Shown: one piece after another, positions 12,410-25,198 of the stretch
Numbering within the stretch: the first letter of the stretch is position 1
Layout of the letters: each line of letters starts with the position of its first letter
From: Luidia sarsii
Taxonomy: Eukaryota > Echinodermata > Asteroidea > Paxillosida > Luidiidae
Length of the DNA: 64,000 nucleotides
Assembly (NCBI GenBank): GCA_949987565.1
Contig: OX465103.1
Span: forward strand, 5,804,761-5,868,760
Direction: 5' to 3'
Program-made: the position numbers and the translations under genes
The notes under the pieces: generated by a model
The model's database searches: none
What the model saw: only the letters and a program-made list of their open reading frames with translations
What the model was told of the DNA's origin: nothing

Positions 12410-12744
12410 CTGAGAGGAAGGAGGGGAAGAAAAGCAACAAGGAGAATGAGATGGAGAGTCTACCGTTGACTTCTCCATTCATCTACACAGTATCAGCATG
12501 ACAGATGTACTTGTACACGTAGAGTGTAGTACTTAGAATGGGCCTCAGGTGAATGCATATAAAACCGCTGACTCAATGAAATTCACAAGCTTGAAAGTCT
12601 AAGAGGTTGACATGTACATGTACAGTACAGTGCCTGGTACATGTACATAGTATTTTGATCCCAGAAAGTCCTTTTTGAGAAAGGTCCTGCTCGGACCTAA
12701 ACATCAGGGCTCTCCAAACTATTGAGAAAGTGGACTTCGGGAAA

Positions 12745-14570
12745 ATGGTACATGTAAATGTACATGTACACAACATACATGTATACAACATACATGTAGC
12801 ATCTGAGAGACTACATGTACATTGTACAATACATGTACATGTACAATGTACATGTACATGTACATTGTATGTACATTGGTGTAAATGTGCCGGTACACTG
12901 TACAGTGTACTGTACACACTGTAGAGTCAGGTTTCCTTTCTGAAAACAAGATAATTTTGTTTGACTTTTGTGGGAGGAAACTTAGGCTCACAGTCTGGCA
13001 TCACAAGCTCTGCTCTGTTTGAAGTCTGACCACAGTCTGCACAGAAAGGGAGAAGCCTCCAAAAAAATCCAAACCAGTATCTGTCTGGAGTTGTGGATGC
13101 TCCCCTTCTTAAAGGTCAGCTACATTGTGTACATATGTATAATACATAATAAGAATGTACACGTACATGGGCTAGACCCAGGGGGTTTGAAGACTTCCGT
13201 CATACATGTACTGTAGCTCTCAAGCATGCACACATTTCAATGGAAAAAAAAAAACCAACCCCCGATGCCGGTGAAACAGATCATGCGGAGACGACGAGGT
13301 GTGCAACATGTGCGATTGGCATTTGCGTGTGTGTGATGTCAGCACCTATGGACTGGAAGCCAAATCACAAATCGCCCGAACGGAGGAGGGATGCCGAGAG
13401 ACGGAGGATAAGCTGCACTCCGGCGGAGATCTCGAGTGACAAACTGCGATGATGCTGCCGACCCTTCCTCCCCCGCCCTGCCCCGCCCCCGCCCTGCTTA
13501 CCCTCCAACTCTCTCCCCCCTGCAAAAGCCGCATCTGGTAGTGGTACACAGCTCATGGCAGAGTTCACACGTTTAGACAACTGTTACTCATTGCCTGGCT
13601 CTGAATGCCTTTTAACTTCTGCGGAGCGTTTGCGAGGCAAGATTCGGGGAGCTGGGTGGGTGGACAAATCGCAAAGCGTAACCATACATACATTGTACAT
13701 CATGTACATGTACATGTACATGTACATGTACACATATATATACATGTACTGTACTGTACCATGTTCATGTGTACATGTACATATGCACATTGTAAATGTA
13801 CATGTATAGGCTGTATCCTTAAATGTACATGTACATGTACAATGTACATGTACATGTACATGTCAATTTCACCACTTCTGACTTGTAAGATCCCGGAATC
13901 ATGAAATAGGGAGCCAAAGAGCATGTTCTTCATACATGTACAAATGTCCATGTACATTGTACAGTGTAGTTGAATGTTCGGTACTATATCAGGCTATCAG
14001 CGTTTGTTATTTAGTGATTACATGTGTAGTTCCACTGTACATATGTACATGTGTGTACATGTACATACACATACTGTACCACATCCTACAGATAAAAAAG
14101 AAACAACCCTACAATGGGGTAACGCGCTGCTCAATGCTCATGTACATGTGTAAGATAGTGCTGGGACAGGGCAAGACAAGCCACGGGGGCAGATGGGTGG
14201 GTGATGAAAGGTTTGGGGAGGACGGGAATCTTTCCCACCCCCTCCATGTAGATTAACCAACGGCCCAGGGAGGAATGGGACGTGCCGCCGGAACTATTCC
14301 GGCGATGGGGAAAACACACAGCGGCAAATGACGTCAGCAGGGGTCTACATGTAGGGTGCTACAAAATGGTCGGTACAATTTCTCAGAACCATTTTCCTGA
14401 CAGACTCAAACACATTCACGTGGATATACTGTACATGTACTGTACATGTGTACACATGTATATACCGGTATATAAACATGTATGTATGTACATACACCTG
14501 TATGTACACGTACACATGTACATGTACATGTACATGTACACATGTACACGTAATGTACACATGTACACTA
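12745..14570. repeat. (TACATG)n arrays
   Basis: Blocks at 12749-12915, 13685-13865, 13935-14075 and 14425-14570, separated by unique sequence. They show the same self-complementary unit, with CCGGTA and GTGTAC variants. Confidence 0.95.
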
Positions 14571-14980
14571 CATTGTGTACCAATACAATGCACAGGTGGG
14601 TTTTACGTAATTCCAAGCCTTGCAATTAACAGTTCGTGATCAACAGCTTCAATGATGCCAAACACGTATTTAAATCTACAGTCTTCATGGAAATGAGAGA
14701 AGCCGTAGTACAGTACATGTATGGTTTCTGTCACTCGTTGCCTTGCAATTACATGTACCGGTACTTGTACATGTATACAAGTACATCTACATGTACATGT
14801 ATGTCGGTAGTCGGTACTGACTACATGTAGGTTTTTCTTACACAATTAGAAAAGTGGCAAAGAGAACTTGACTGGACTGGGACTTGAACCCGACACCTCT
14901 GGCTGATGTACATGTACATGTATGTACTGTACATGTACCGGTACATGTAATCTAAATCAAAAAAAATAAATAATAATAAA

Positions 14981-15163
14981 TCTAATGGACTCCGTTTTCG
15001 AAAGGCCACATGGACAGGGTAAAACTAATCATGGACTGATAACTTTAACTCTACCAGCCAGGCAGCGGGCTGTTGTTAAAAATACATGTACATGTATAAG
15101 GCCCAACTAGCCTCTTGGTACATACCAAGGACGTTCTCCGCGATCGTCGGCTCATTTTCTCAA
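14981..15163 (-). pseudogene. Partial duplicate of CDK17 third exon and following intron
   Basis: 183 bp that duplicate 12162-12327: 38 nt of the exon's 3' end (ending ACGTCCTTG), its GTATGT donor and about 130 bp of the adjacent intron, with few substitutions. It lies in the same orientation inside intron 2, upstream of the real exon. It has an extra CATGTACATGTA (15085-15096) relative to the source. The copy lacks an acceptor and the 5' two-thirds of the exon, so it is not a usable exon, although its donor is intact. SINE-tail sequence in inverse orientation flanks it (14848-14870 and 15164-15185). Confidence 0.88.
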
Positions 15164-15656
15164 GTTCTCTTTGCCACTTTTCTAAAAATAATAAAATTGG
15201 GCAACATTTTGTGATCTCCCGCACATACATTGTATAAATCTGATGGGACATGACAGCTTCCTTAAGCCCTTCCACCATTCTGACAACTGCTGTCATGGCG
15301 ACTGCCCTCATGGCGACTGTTCTCACGGCAACTGTCCTCCCCCATGATCCATTCATGTGCAGTTATTGGACTGCAGCTTGGTGGGCAAGTACCGGTACCG
15401 GTACAGTACCATACATGTACGTACATGGGTCGTTTCACCAGGTTGGGACACAGTAGTCAATTCACCAACGTAGCATGTTTGTGTCTTTCTCTCTTCTACC
15501 CCGTTGCTCTTTTTGTTTTTAATGCTGTATATCCATTTAGAAGGGAATGTCCCCTCCAAAATGACACCAAATTTAACTATCTGGAACATTGATAAAGTTA
15601 TTAAAAACAAAAAAAATCAGTGGTGTCATGAGCTATTTTTTAGGTGAAATTGTGAC

Positions 15657-16842
15657 CAGTGTTTAATATAGCTAGGGTATTTTTAGTGGTGGTTCAAATT
15701 TCACCAACAAGAAGTCGCTCTCGTGAACGAACCCTCGCGATTAGCGACTGCGGTCAAAATGATAGCAACAAAACTTGTATTACGTGTACTGTTATTGTTA
15801 AATTTAATTAATTAATCACATTAAATTGATTAATTAATTAATCAAATTAACTTTACTGCAAGTTTTGTTGTTAGTCGTGTACAGTGTTTAAATAATTAAT
15901 AAACAAGTAAACAGAACAACAAAACTTGAAGAATAATGTACATGTTTGAATTGACTGTGTGTGCACTCGGAACATGTGCAATGATTAGTAGACTTCCGCC
16001 AGCCCTTACAGTTGTTTTCTAACAGATAAACTAATGTTTATTACAGTTATACTAGCGATGTTTCAATTATCGCGGTCAACCAAAGTGTATTTTTTTTTAG
16101 AATTGTAGAAAATTTGAGAAGGATTTTTCATTCATTTCTTGAGATATCGGAAGTTGGACATTTCAAAATCGCTCCCTGCGGCCGCGGTAGATCGAGCCAA
16201 AATGACGGAGAAAAAGAGTCAAACTAGCGTTTTTCGACCGCCGTCCAAATTTGTCAATTTTACCCTCAAATTGAAGCCTGTATTCTCTGCTTTTTATTCA
16301 TACATTTTGTACCACTATCAAAATTAATAACGAAAGGAATAATATTAAACTACGCGGAAACAACATTCGGAGACAAACGAGGAAAGTAGCGTATTTTAGT
16401 TATGACCGATTTCCATTCGCAACGTTACCGAGGTTGGCAAGTCGAGGTGTGGTTTCCGCCTCTAGGTAAAGCCATAGCGACACTACAGGAGCAGTAGGGC
16501 CGAAACCAGCCTACGCGCGGCACATGTGACATGACACAACACGTCTTTGCACACACTGTATACTGCACAGTGCACGTGCACAGCGGCCACATGGCTGCAT
16601 ACGAGTTACGACTACGATCACGCTGCGCTACTCAAGCCTGATCGGAAGTACAAGTATTAGCGAGACGGTTACGCTACAAAAAAGTACAATTTATTTTGCT
16701 ACCGAAACCAAAAATAGATTGGGATAATAATGGGGTGAACATAGTGCCGGTCGGAAGCATTGTTTTTCACCACGAGTGGTGGACGGAAATTACCCGTGGT
16801 GGTCGGCCCCGTCCACCGCCGACCAGCGTAGCTATAACACTG
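15657..16842 (+). mobile_element. hAT-type non-autonomous transposon, copy 1
   Basis: This 1,186-bp element starts CAGTGTTTAATATAGCTAGG and ends CTGGTC-type GC-rich sequence ...TAGCTATAACACTG. The two ends are short inverted repeats (CAGTGTTATAGCTA). ATTGTGAC flanks it on both sides (15649-15656, 16843-16850), a perfect 8-bp duplication, the hallmark of hAT. No transposase frame is present. A nearly identical copy lies in opposite orientation at 43853-45039. Confidence 0.92.
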
Positions 16843-18832
16843 ATTGTGACATGAAAACTCCGAAATTTCAGCAACTATTTTTCTTAAAATGAGGTGCAAC
16901 AGACAAATTATATTTTATGGCAAAGAAACAACAAATGCTGACCGAAATGTCCCGTTGTGTCACTTTTCAGAAAATACGTCGAGTATTTTTAAAAATCAGC
17001 TCTGCACTTATTGCTGCCCGACGTAACTGCCGTGTCATATTCTGGATAAATAGTTGCGTCGATTGAGAGGGGTGTAAATTTTTTCATGATAAATATAATG
17101 GGAAATATATCGTTGCACTGTGTCACACTATGCTTTACTTGAAATATCATTCAAGAAAAACCTGTAATTCTACATTAATTTTCATTTTTTATTGGGTCGG
17201 AAACCATAAAACCGTGAGTCGTGTAATTCAATATTTTGTTGCGTCGGCACACATTTCGTCACACAAATCATGACTTACCCCTATGATGATAGTGGAACGG
17301 TCCATTTCTACAAACGACCTTCAATGGTGAACCATTCACACAGGGTCACATGCTGTGTAGATTGTTGTGAAGTGAGAGAGATCGTGAAGAACATGTGTTG
17401 TAAATGTTGCGTCGGCTTCTAGCTTGTTACATCGTCGTCATTTGTCCGAGCATTTGACACATCTGATGTGTAAGTATTTCAGCATATTTTGGGGATATTT
17501 TAATAGACGTTTTCCACCTTAAAGATCGTTATAATTTTGTTGTTTTTGTATGGATTTTTGACATCGAATGATTCGCGCATAAAACGACCACGTGTTTTAT
17601 CACTGTGTATGTGTTACGTTGATCAGTGATCGTTGCATCGGCGGTGTTTGCCTAGCATTGATGCTTGATTCGTAATTGTTTTTTGGGCCTTTTTCTGCTG
17701 GATCGTACGAACATCTTATTAATTTAAAGATTGATGTGACATTAGTGATTTTTTGAGTGTTTATGACATCGGGTGATGCACGAATGGCAGAAGTACGATT
17801 TCGTACTCTGTGTCAGTGTTGCGTCGCCCGATCAGCGTACGTGACGTAGGTGCAGGCCGGGCCGAGAGGCAGGATTTTTCTGCACTTCCCGTGTAGCTGT
17901 AGGTTACCCGCTCCACGTAATTGGCAAACCGAAATTAAATGAGTTGTAATGAAGTGATTGTGGCTTAATTTTCCATCGATTATATGTCTGGAATCGAAGA
18001 AAAATATTTTTTGAAAAATTCTAAAATTGAAAAATTCCAACGGGGAACATGCACTGTTGGATTTTAAAAAAATTATTTCATCCCATGCAAGTCTAAATTG
18101 AGACATCTCTTTCTACTAAAAATTCTAGTGAGGAAACTGACCAAATTACTAACCGTATTTTATATACAAGGCCAACAAATTTATCCTGTATTATGTTTTT
18201 CTTCCTTTCAGGATGTGGATGATTTCATCATGGCACCAACTATGATTTGTATCAGACTACGCATTAACCCTAAAACTGAGCCGGGGAGGGGGCGCCTCTC
18301 TGTATTTTTTTTTATAGTGTCTCTGCGATTTTTTTCTGCGTGTTGAGGCTTTATGAAGTTTTCGGCAATCTTCTTGGGCACATTTTGACACCAATTTTAT
18401 TAAATTTGGTGGTGCCGTTCTCTGTCAATGAACTTTTTTCGGGGCCATGGTATAGCTTGATGGAAATGTTTCCATTGACTTACACTACATAAAAGCAAAG
18501 CATCTAATGTGCACATGGTATTTCTTTTTAGGATTCTTTGGCATAATTAGCTTATTAATATTGCTGCATGCAATTATTGGTTCTACGTGGCTTATTATCA
18601 TTGTCAAAATTATGCAAATTTGGGTAATTCAATAAAAACAAAGGAAATTCAATTAAAACAATGAAAACATAAAAAAAATGGAGTCATGAATAATTAATGA
18701 GCTATAATTAGACAAAACACAATTTTGTTCAAATACATGTAATAAATGTTTATTATGTAATTCACTATCACACTGCAAAATTTCATTCAAATTCATAATT
18801 TGGATTCAAATCCATTATTTGGGCGAATCAAC

Positions 18833-18858
18833 CCCCCCCCCCCCCCCCCCCCCCCCCC
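18833..18858 (+). repeat. Poly-C run (about 26 C)
   Basis: An uninterrupted run of about 26 C inside the 4.4-kb TIR element. Its exact length may be an assembly artefact. Confidence 0.8.
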
Positions 18859-19809
18859 GGCTGTGAGATGGTAAAAATAACCTGGCTCTTTGAGGGATAA
18901 AGTGCATTCCAGAGTCGACGACTGTGAGAAGTGCCCTGGTGAAAAACAGCAAGCCAATCAACGGAAGTTACTTTCAGGAGAGACCTCAAAAGAAAAAAAT
19001 CTGCCCAAGCTCTCACGGCGTCAGTGTTACGTCATACTTCATCTTGAACCCTCCCTTGCCACTTTTTGACAACCAACAAATTATTTCAGGTTGTGCTCAC
19101 AATTCAGAAGTTACTAGGGTGCTGTCAAATGCCATTGAACCTCCTTTTTTTATCATTATCTGAATTTTGTTTGTACTTTTGACTTGAAAGGAGAAGACAT
19201 AACATGACACGGTGTCAATGTTACGTCCTGCATAATTGTGTAATCAATTTTAAAACATTAAAATTTTCATTTTCTGATCTGTTGTAAGTAAGATTATCAT
19301 AACTTAATCATTTGCTATGTAACAATGTATTGTTTGTATCCATTCTTGCATGATATTCTGTTGTTTTTCTTGTTTTGTAGAGTAGTTTTTGAAGTTAGTT
19401 TGTTTTACCTTAAAAATATGAAGGAAAAACAAAGATTCTCAATGTGAGATACTACAATTTCATTTGTATAGTGTCATTTATTGGCGTAATTGTTGTTGTA
19501 TGTGGATTCTATGCAGAGAGAGAATATAATGAGAGTGGTAGTAGTAAAAATAAGCTTCATTACAGTTAAGGTTGACACATTTAAAAATTTCATGTGGTGT
19601 CAGTGTTACGTCACCACTTTTCTTGACCCAGCTTTCAATGTGGCTTTCTAGTACACTTCTGTTGAATCTACACATTTTGACTGATATGAATTATGAAAAT
19701 AGAATAATTTTCCAATCCAGAAATGATAATAAAACAATGCTGTGCCAAGTTTGAAAAATTGATCTCCATGTCACACAACTGTGTCCCAACCTGGTGAAAT
19801 GACCCACAT

Positions 19810-20115
19810 GTATATACATTGTACATGTACATGACTCTCAATGCAAAGACACTACGGGGGTACTGTACCGGTATACATGTACATGTACAGTACATGAACA
19901 TAAACCACATGTACATGTGTACGGTACATACATGTACATGTACATATACATATGTACATGTACATTGTGCTTCGTGTACATGTACCTGTACAACACATGT
20001 ACAATGTACATGTAATGTACAGTATATATACATGCACATGTACATGTACATTATGTACATGTACATGTACATGTACGCATACTGTACATGCACATTACTG
20101 TACAGTACATGTATA
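19810..20115. repeat. (TACATG)n array
   Basis: A dense array directly adjoining the right end of the 4.4-kb TIR element, containing TACCGGTATACATG and CAGTACATG variants. Confidence 0.95.
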
Positions 20116-20339
20116 AGGGGCTGAGCCAGCCTGTCATCTGGGATGGAGTAGGGAGCCAGTGTGGCTATGCAAAGGTTGGGTTCAAGGTTGTCTCTGGCCT
20201 GGGTGTCCCATGGAAAAGGTCAGATACATGTGTGAAGTGAATTACATCAGAGAAAAAGAAAAGAAATGTATCCACTGCCTAACACTCTTGGGACAGGGCT
20301 TGTCTCTGTTGCGCAGGTCTGCAGGGTGTAGAGTACAGT

Positions 20340-20600
20340 ATGCACAGTACAGATACATGTACACAAGTACATGTACATGTACATGTACATGTACATGTAC
20401 ATTGTACTGTACACTGTACTGTACACTGTACTGTACATGTACATGTACATTGTACTGTACAGTGTACATGTACAGTACACTAGTATGTACATGTACATAC
20501 TGTGTACAGTGTACATGTACATGTACATGTACATGTATACATGTACTGTACTGTCTGTAGATGTGCTACACCCCTGTACAGTACATACTGTACAGTGTAA
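20340..20600. repeat. (TACATG)n array with TGTACTGTACAC subunits
   Basis: A run of 6-bp units followed by a local 12-bp sub-repeat (ACTGTACTGTAC, 20404-20440) and then TACATG again. Confidence 0.95.
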
Positions 20601-20844
20601 TATTGACCCAACTTTAATCATCTTGTGACGGCAGTCCATCAGCAATCTGCATTCTGTCTGACTGCTGCTCAATAGGAATTGATTTGGGGGTCAAGGCCTC
20701 CCTGTGAACACTCAAAGCCTGCATATGGAATACCAGGGTGTCTGGCTTTATTGAGCTCTAGGAAGGGGCTTTTACATACGATAAATAACGATGATGCCAC
20801 AAAAGTGAGGTGAGGATGTAAACATGGCGAGTTGTGTGTTGTGA

Positions 20845-21615
20845 GAGCGAACCAGAGCCCTAGCCAGGGCCAGAACCAAAGCATTAGCCAGGGTAAGAAC
20901 CATAGCCTTAGCCAGGGCCAGAACCAAAGCCTTAGCCAGGGCCAAAACCAGAGCCTCAGCCAGGGCCAGAACCAGAGCCTTAGCCAGGGCCAGAACTACA
21001 TGTAAAGCCTTAGCTAGGGCCAAAACCAGGGCCTTAGCCAGGGCCAGAACCAGAGCCTTAGCCAGCCTGGCCAGAACCAGAGCCTAAGCCAGGGCCAGAA
21101 CCTTAGCCACAACCAGAGCCTTAGCCAGCCTGGCCATAACAAAAGCCTTAGCCAGGGCCAGAACCAGAGCCTTAGCCAGGGCCAGAACCAGAGCCTTAGC
21201 CAGGGCCAGAACAAAAGCCTTAGCCAGGGCCAGAACCAGAGCCTTAGCCAGGGCCAGAACCAGAGCCTTAGCCAGGGCCATAACAAAAGCCTTAGCCAGG
21301 GCAAGAACCAGAGCCTTAGCCAGGGCCAGAACCAGAGCCTTAGCCAGGGCCAGAACAAAAGCCTTAGCCAGGGCCAGAACCAGAGCCTGAGCCAGGGCCA
21401 GAACCAGAGCCTTAGCCAGCCTGGCCAGAACCAAAGCCTTAGCCAGCCTGGCCAGAACCAAAGCCTTAGCCAGGGCCAGAACCAGAGCCTTAGCCAGGGC
21501 CAGAACCAGAGCCTTAGCCAGGGCCAGAACCAAAGCCTTAGCCAGGGCCAGAACCAGAGCCTTAGCCAGGGCCAGAACCAGAGCCTTAGCCAGGGCCAGA
21601 ACCAGAGCCAGAACC
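20845..21615. repeat. 24-bp minisatellite
   Basis: About 30 copies of GCCAGAACCAGAGCCTTAGC-CAGG with variants (AAAGCC for AGAGCC; CAGCCTGGCC for CAGGGCC). Because 24 is divisible by three, all frames stay open and give a LALAKALV frame on the minus strand, which is not a gene. It lies inside CDK17 intron 2. Confidence 0.95.
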
Positions 21616-22709
21616 AAAATTAGGACTAGATCCAGAGGCCAGAGACAGATTCAGAGCAGATTCACATACACTACATGTATGTACGTATACATGTACTTGT
21701 ATGTAATGTACATGTACAGTACATGTACATGTACTGTACCTAGGTTAATTACAGTTAATCACATGCTTTGTTTTATCAGTAAAACACTACACATTTTTTA
21801 GTTCAATGATTTCAGATCTCAAATCAAGATTTCTAAATTTCAGATGAATCCAGGACTTGCTTACATGTTTGGGAGGTTCAATCAGTAAATGCCATGCTGC
21901 AAAAAAACAAACAAATTTTCATGTAGATTTGCCTTTTGATGAAATGGGGAAGGGAGGGAAAATAATAATTGGCCCAATCGCTTTATGATGCAGATACATG
22001 CAGATAAATGCAGATTTTTCATCCACTTTGGTTATTGAAGGAGTATGAAGATGGTTCATTCATTCCCATGCAATCGGGGGAATTAGATACCATAAATACA
22101 GTATGTGTACATATTGGCCCCAAAGTTAATGCTCCAATACATACATGTATTTTAAAACAAAACCAATGGGGGAGGGGTACTGACATGTACATTGTGTAGC
22201 AGCAACAGCAACGTGAAAATGGATTTGGGCAAATTGCATTCAATGTCGTCGGCAGGGAATGAGAAGAGATGGAAGAGAGAGAGAGACATTGGGGCGCATT
22301 CCTCATTCCACTCTGGAATCTGAGCAAATCACGGCAACTACCAGACTACCGGTGATGCAGTGCGGTCAGACGTCGTTATCCGCTCTCTCGTCTCTCTCAA
22401 ACCCTTTCCCTAAATCCCGCCCAGGCATGATTCCGACCAAATTCCAAAACTAGACAGAGTTACAGTCAGAGCTACAGTACATGTACATGTACAGTACATC
22501 ATACATGTAATTCAGTCAGCAACCATGCCAATTGGTACTGTATATAGGGGTCTGCTAGGTATGATTTGTTTGTGCCCCCCACCGCCAAATAAATCATATC
22601 ACCGGTCACAATTGTACTTCCTCCTTTTTTTCCTTCTTCTGGGGTTTCTTTTTTCCAGTCCAGGAGATATGGGTGAAGGAGGCCCATTTAATGAGGCTGT
22701 GATTTCAGG

Positions 22710-22710
22710 A

Positions 22711-22752
<42 letters not shown>

Positions 22753-22886
22753 GGAGAGAGAGAGGGGGGGGGGAGAGAGGAGAGAGAGAGAAGTACATGT
22801 AGGGAGATGGAGAGAGAAATGGTGAGAGAAAGAGAGAGAAAGGGAGAGAGAGGAGAGATAGAGAAAGGGAGAGGAAGAGGGAGAGA

Positions 22887-22937
<51 letters not shown>

Positions 22938-23060
22938 AGAGAGAGAGAGGAGGGAGAGAGGTGGAAATAGAAAAAGAGGTGGAAACTGGAGAGAGACAGA
23001 GGGAGGGAGAGGTGGAGAGGAAAGATGGAGAGCCAGAGAGACGAAGGGAGAGAGAGGTGG
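22710..23060. repeat. GA-rich microsatellite
   Basis: (GA)n and GAGAGG/GGGAGA variants over 350 bp. It produces an Arg/Glu frame on the plus strand and a Leu/Ser frame on the minus strand, neither real. Confidence 0.95.
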
Positions 23061-23061
23061 A

Positions 23062-23475
23062 GCTGCAATGCAGGATCAGATCCTGCAAGGAGGATCAGAT
23101 CCGGATCAAAACACTGTGTAAACGCAATGCAGGATCAGATCCTGATCCCGGGATCTGATCCTCCTGTCGGGAAGGATCAGATCTGGTTCAGATCCTACAA
23201 TGTGCAATTGTAAACGCAACGCGGGATCAGATCCGGATCAGATTCCGGAAGCTGACGTACAGTATGTATAGTCTAGTTTCGCGGGTATTGGCTGCCGTTG
23301 TGCTCCAGTGCCCATCATCAGTGCACATAACCTTTGCCCCGAGGTTGCAGCGCTCCATCGATGCCACGCGGGATCAGGATCAAGTGTAAACGCGGCAGGG
23401 ATCTGATCCTGCTCGCTGATCGCCACTGCAGGATCTGATCCTCCGTTGCGGGATCAAGTGTAAATGCAGCGAGAG
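23062..23475. repeat. GATC-rich palindrome cluster (probable MITE)
   Basis: About a dozen copies of GGATCAGATCC or relatives (GGATCCGGATCA, GGGATCAAGTG), several preceded by GTGTAAACGCAATGC. The GTGTAAACGC motif appears in direct and inverted form at both ends, as in sub-terminal repeats of a small DNA transposon. No exact terminal repeat was fixed. Confidence 0.6.
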
Positions 23476-23908
23476 AGATGAGAGACAGAGACAGATAGAC
23501 TGACAGACGGAAAGAGGGAGGAAGGTGAACGGGAGAGTGAGAAAGGCAGACCAGTCCTGGCCCAAATGTTTATTGGAAATCCTCTTTGTTTTAATGCCAA
23601 GCTTCTCTAAGTTCTCTTTTTTTTTTAAAGGGAAGGACGGAAATAAAATATTAAAACGTCACACACTGTACTGTACATGTACTTACAGAATTAAGATACA
23701 TGTACATGTGTATACTGCAGCATGACATTTGATTTACACCATGTACATGTACAGTACTGTACATGTATTTAAAGGACACAAAGTTTCAATAATAGCAGTG
23801 AGCACCATCAAAGGGAGAGAGGGAGAGGAAGATGAGTGATCTTGTGAATGTTCACATACATGTACATGTACATGTAGATGTACTGTACATGTAGATGTAC
23901 AGTATGTA

Positions 23909-24157
23909 TCTTAAAATTTAGTTGGCCTGACGTTTCGATCCTAGCAGGACCTTTCTAAAAGGCAGAGTGACAAGGACAAAACAGATACATGTACACCTGT
24001 ACATGAAGGAAGGGGGAAGAGAGTGAATAGGACACGGATGAGAAATAAAGGACAAAGAGGAAAGCTTGTAGGGTGAGATCAAAGGGAAGGGCAAGGAGTG
24101 GGGTAGGGATTAGTGAGAGGAGGGGGAAAGATCAAAGAGAGAAGTGGAGGAGTGAAC
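23909..24157 (+). repeat. hairpin-family half element with 190-bp purine-rich tail
   Basis: One arm of the hairpin (CTTAAAATTTAGTTGGCCTG to AGGCAGAG) is followed by a specific tail beginning GTGACAAGGACAAAACAGAT and ending GGAGGAGTGAACA. The same arm-plus-tail unit recurs at 54986-55262, showing the tail belongs to the family. This copy has an extra CTGTACAT beside the internal TACATGTAC. Confidence 0.7.
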
Positions 24158-25198
24158 AGTACATGTACATGTACAGTACATGGACAATGTACATGTACAT
24201 GTCCTTGTATATATCCTATCCTGTATATGGTAAACATTTGCAGTGATCATTGGGAATTTTCTCAAGTCAGCCATATTGTACAATCCAAGTTGATGCAGTC
24301 TCTTACAGCAAGCTGAAATCTGCAACCATCCCTTCAATTGAATTTCAACGTGCAGAGTAAAGTATAAATCCACTCAAAGTCTCGTACCAATACATGAACA
24401 TGTACATGTACATGTAGATAGAAAGAACGTAAATATAGACCTGGAAAACAAATGAACCCGTTACACTGTCATCTGCTCAACACATTAAAAGAGGTGCTGT
24501 AGCTTAAAAAAAAAAAAAGTAATATATTGTGAATATGTGAAATATGAGATTCACTCTGAAAATGTCCAGGTCTAACATCCCTATCTGGATAAAAAATAAA
24601 AAACCAGGTGGAATTTCAATCCATAAAGACCACACTGATATCAACAGCTGCGGTCCAACAAAAAATCCACTGTGAGATCTCCCTGATTAAATTCCAGTCT
24701 CAAAAGTGGAAACAACAAATGCAACACTTGTGCCCCAGTTCAAGTGAGCCGGATGTCTTGACACAGATAAGAATGCTAAGTCATTGAACTTGTAGGCCTA
24801 TACATGTAGCTCCCTCACAAAACCTGTGTTTAAAAGTGCTATGATGTTGGCGTGTGCGATTTCGCCAATTTGGGGGGAAGCGTTGGGAGGAAGATTGAGG
24901 ATGGCCTACGAATGTGTACAGATGCCACAGGACGCAACTGGATTGGAAATCATGTGTACCCAGATTTCTCAATATCATGGGTTTTTTTCACAAATAAGTC
25001 CAAGCAAAGGTTTATATCGCACCCAAATTATTCGCTGGATGTGTACAAATTAAGACGGTGTTGCCATTGACAAATATGAAATTAAAGTATTTGAACATTA
25101 AAAGCTCAATGTACATGTATACACGTACATTGTTAAGTCTTTGACGTACAAACTACATTGTACAACTGTACATGTACATGTACATGTACATGTCCATA

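Larger units (their letters stand above)
15427..19805. mobile_element. 4.4-kb TIR element (non-autonomous) with nested hAT
   Basis: The ends are inverted repeats of about 28 bp: GGGTCGTTTCACCAGGTTGG on the left and its counterpart CCAACCTGGTGAAATGACCC on the right. ACAT occurs directly outside both ends (15423-15426, 19806-19809), a possible 4-bp duplication, though the flank is low complexity. TACATG arrays stop abruptly at both boundaries and are absent inside. Interior sequence has several GTGTCAGTGTTACGTCA-like motifs (about 17808, 19018, 19208, 19586), a poly-C run (18833-18858) and no long reading frame. A hAT element is inserted at 15657-16842. Confidence 0.7.

Noticed and set aside
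20845..21615. CRISPR-like regularity
   Set aside because: Direct tandem repeat without unique spacers in a eukaryotic intron.
21014..21617. Leu/Ala/Lys repeat frame (LALAKALV) on the minus strand
   Set aside because: 24-bp minisatellite in a CDK17 intron; open only because the period is divisible by three.
22525..23121. 198-residue Arg/Glu frame, and Leu/Ser frames opposite
   Set aside because: GA microsatellite translation.
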